Origin: Diploptera punctata
Lineage: Eukaryota > Arthropoda > Insecta > Blattodea > Blaberidae
Length of the DNA stretch: 64,000 nt
Direction of reading: 5' to 3'
NCBI GenBank assembly: GCA_030220185.1
Contig: JASPKZ010010276.1
Span: 222,501-286,500, forward strand
The translations under genes were made by a program, and so were the position numbers. The notes under the pieces are model-generated. The model saw only the letters and a list, made by a program, of their open reading frames with translations. It made no database searches and was not told where the DNA came from. This document shows, piece by piece, positions 63,791-64,000 of this stretch. Every line of letters begins with the position of its first letter. The first letter of the stretch is position 1.

Positions 63791-64000
63791 ACTAGCTAAT
63801 ATCCGGTGTGGCTCTGCTATGCCTAAATAAATTGAAATTAATGTGCTTTTATGTTTAGTTGAATAAGTGAAAGGAAAAATAATTATCAATTTATATTTTT
63901 TAGATAACCCGTGCTGATTACCAGGCGTTGCCCGGGAATCTACTTATCCCGATATTCTTGACACAAATGAGCTGAAATACGAAAATTAACGTGTTTTATG
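63791..64000 (-). mobile_element. Helentron-like repeat, copy 3, cut by window end
   Basis: TACTAGCTAATATCCGGTGT, TTGCCCGGGAATCTACTTAT and CAAATGAGCTGAAATACG match 329-520. It continues beyond the window. Confidence 0.5.

Overview
This is an intergenic/intronic window from an arthropod nuclear genome, most likely an insect and plausibly a cockroach or close relative. That assignment is inferred from the style of the retrotransposon proteins and SINEs; I could not run a search. The DNA is A+T-rich and carries no bacterial-style genes, operons, rRNA genes or CRISPR arrays. Nearly everything recognisable is mobile-element debris plus microsatellites.

The one convincing host-gene piece is a 141-bp exon at 50,412-50,552 on the + strand, with an AG acceptor and a GTAAGT donor. 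It encodes the second extracellular loop and fifth membrane helix of a class A peptide GPCR of neuropeptide F/NPY-receptor type. Much of the surrounding sequence could therefore be intron of that gene.

Autonomous-element remnants fall into several groups. RTE-like non-LTR retrotransposons are the most common: family A has a (GTAA)n tail, family B has (GAT)n or (GAA)n tails, and there are several related 3' ends. There are also a CR1/L2-like element (39.6-40.8 kb), a second degenerate CR1/L2-like RT (33.4 kb), a Jockey-like element (54.2-55.2 kb), elements ending in zinc-knuckle domains (2.7, 17.4, 20.6 and 25.0 kb), three Tc1/mariner deletion derivatives (6.2, 38.1 and 41.5 kb), a pogo/Tigger-like element (58.6-59.9 kb) and probable Helentron-like repeats (0.3, 7.6, 62.9 and 63.8 kb). 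None is intact. A broken copy of a multi-copy 'uncharacterised' arthropod protein family lies at 23.9-24.4 kb.

At least four tRNA-derived SINE families are present. SINE-1 is tRNA-Asp-like, and its 3' domain folds into two tetraloop hairpins. SINE-2 has a class II Ser/Leu-like head, SINE-3 has a third tRNA-like head, and SINE-4 has a 70-nt Arg-like cloverleaf amplified in tandem at 35.3-36.2 kb. A fifth composite repeat (14.9, 29.0 and 52.1 kb) carries a tRNA-Tyr module that still contains its intron, next to long fold-back arms.

Many insertions are nested, and their order can be read from target-site duplications. The best examples are 19.8-21.7 kb, 49.2-49.8 kb, 54.1-55.2 kb and 60.7-61.9 kb. 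Other unexplained structures are a nine-unit degenerate tandem repeat with a conserved C/G-rich hairpin (33.9-35.2 kb), a G+C-rich degenerate tandem region (47.2-48.5 kb), a perfect 115-bp-arm palindrome made of SINE-1 (56.4-56.7 kb) and several fold-back elements.
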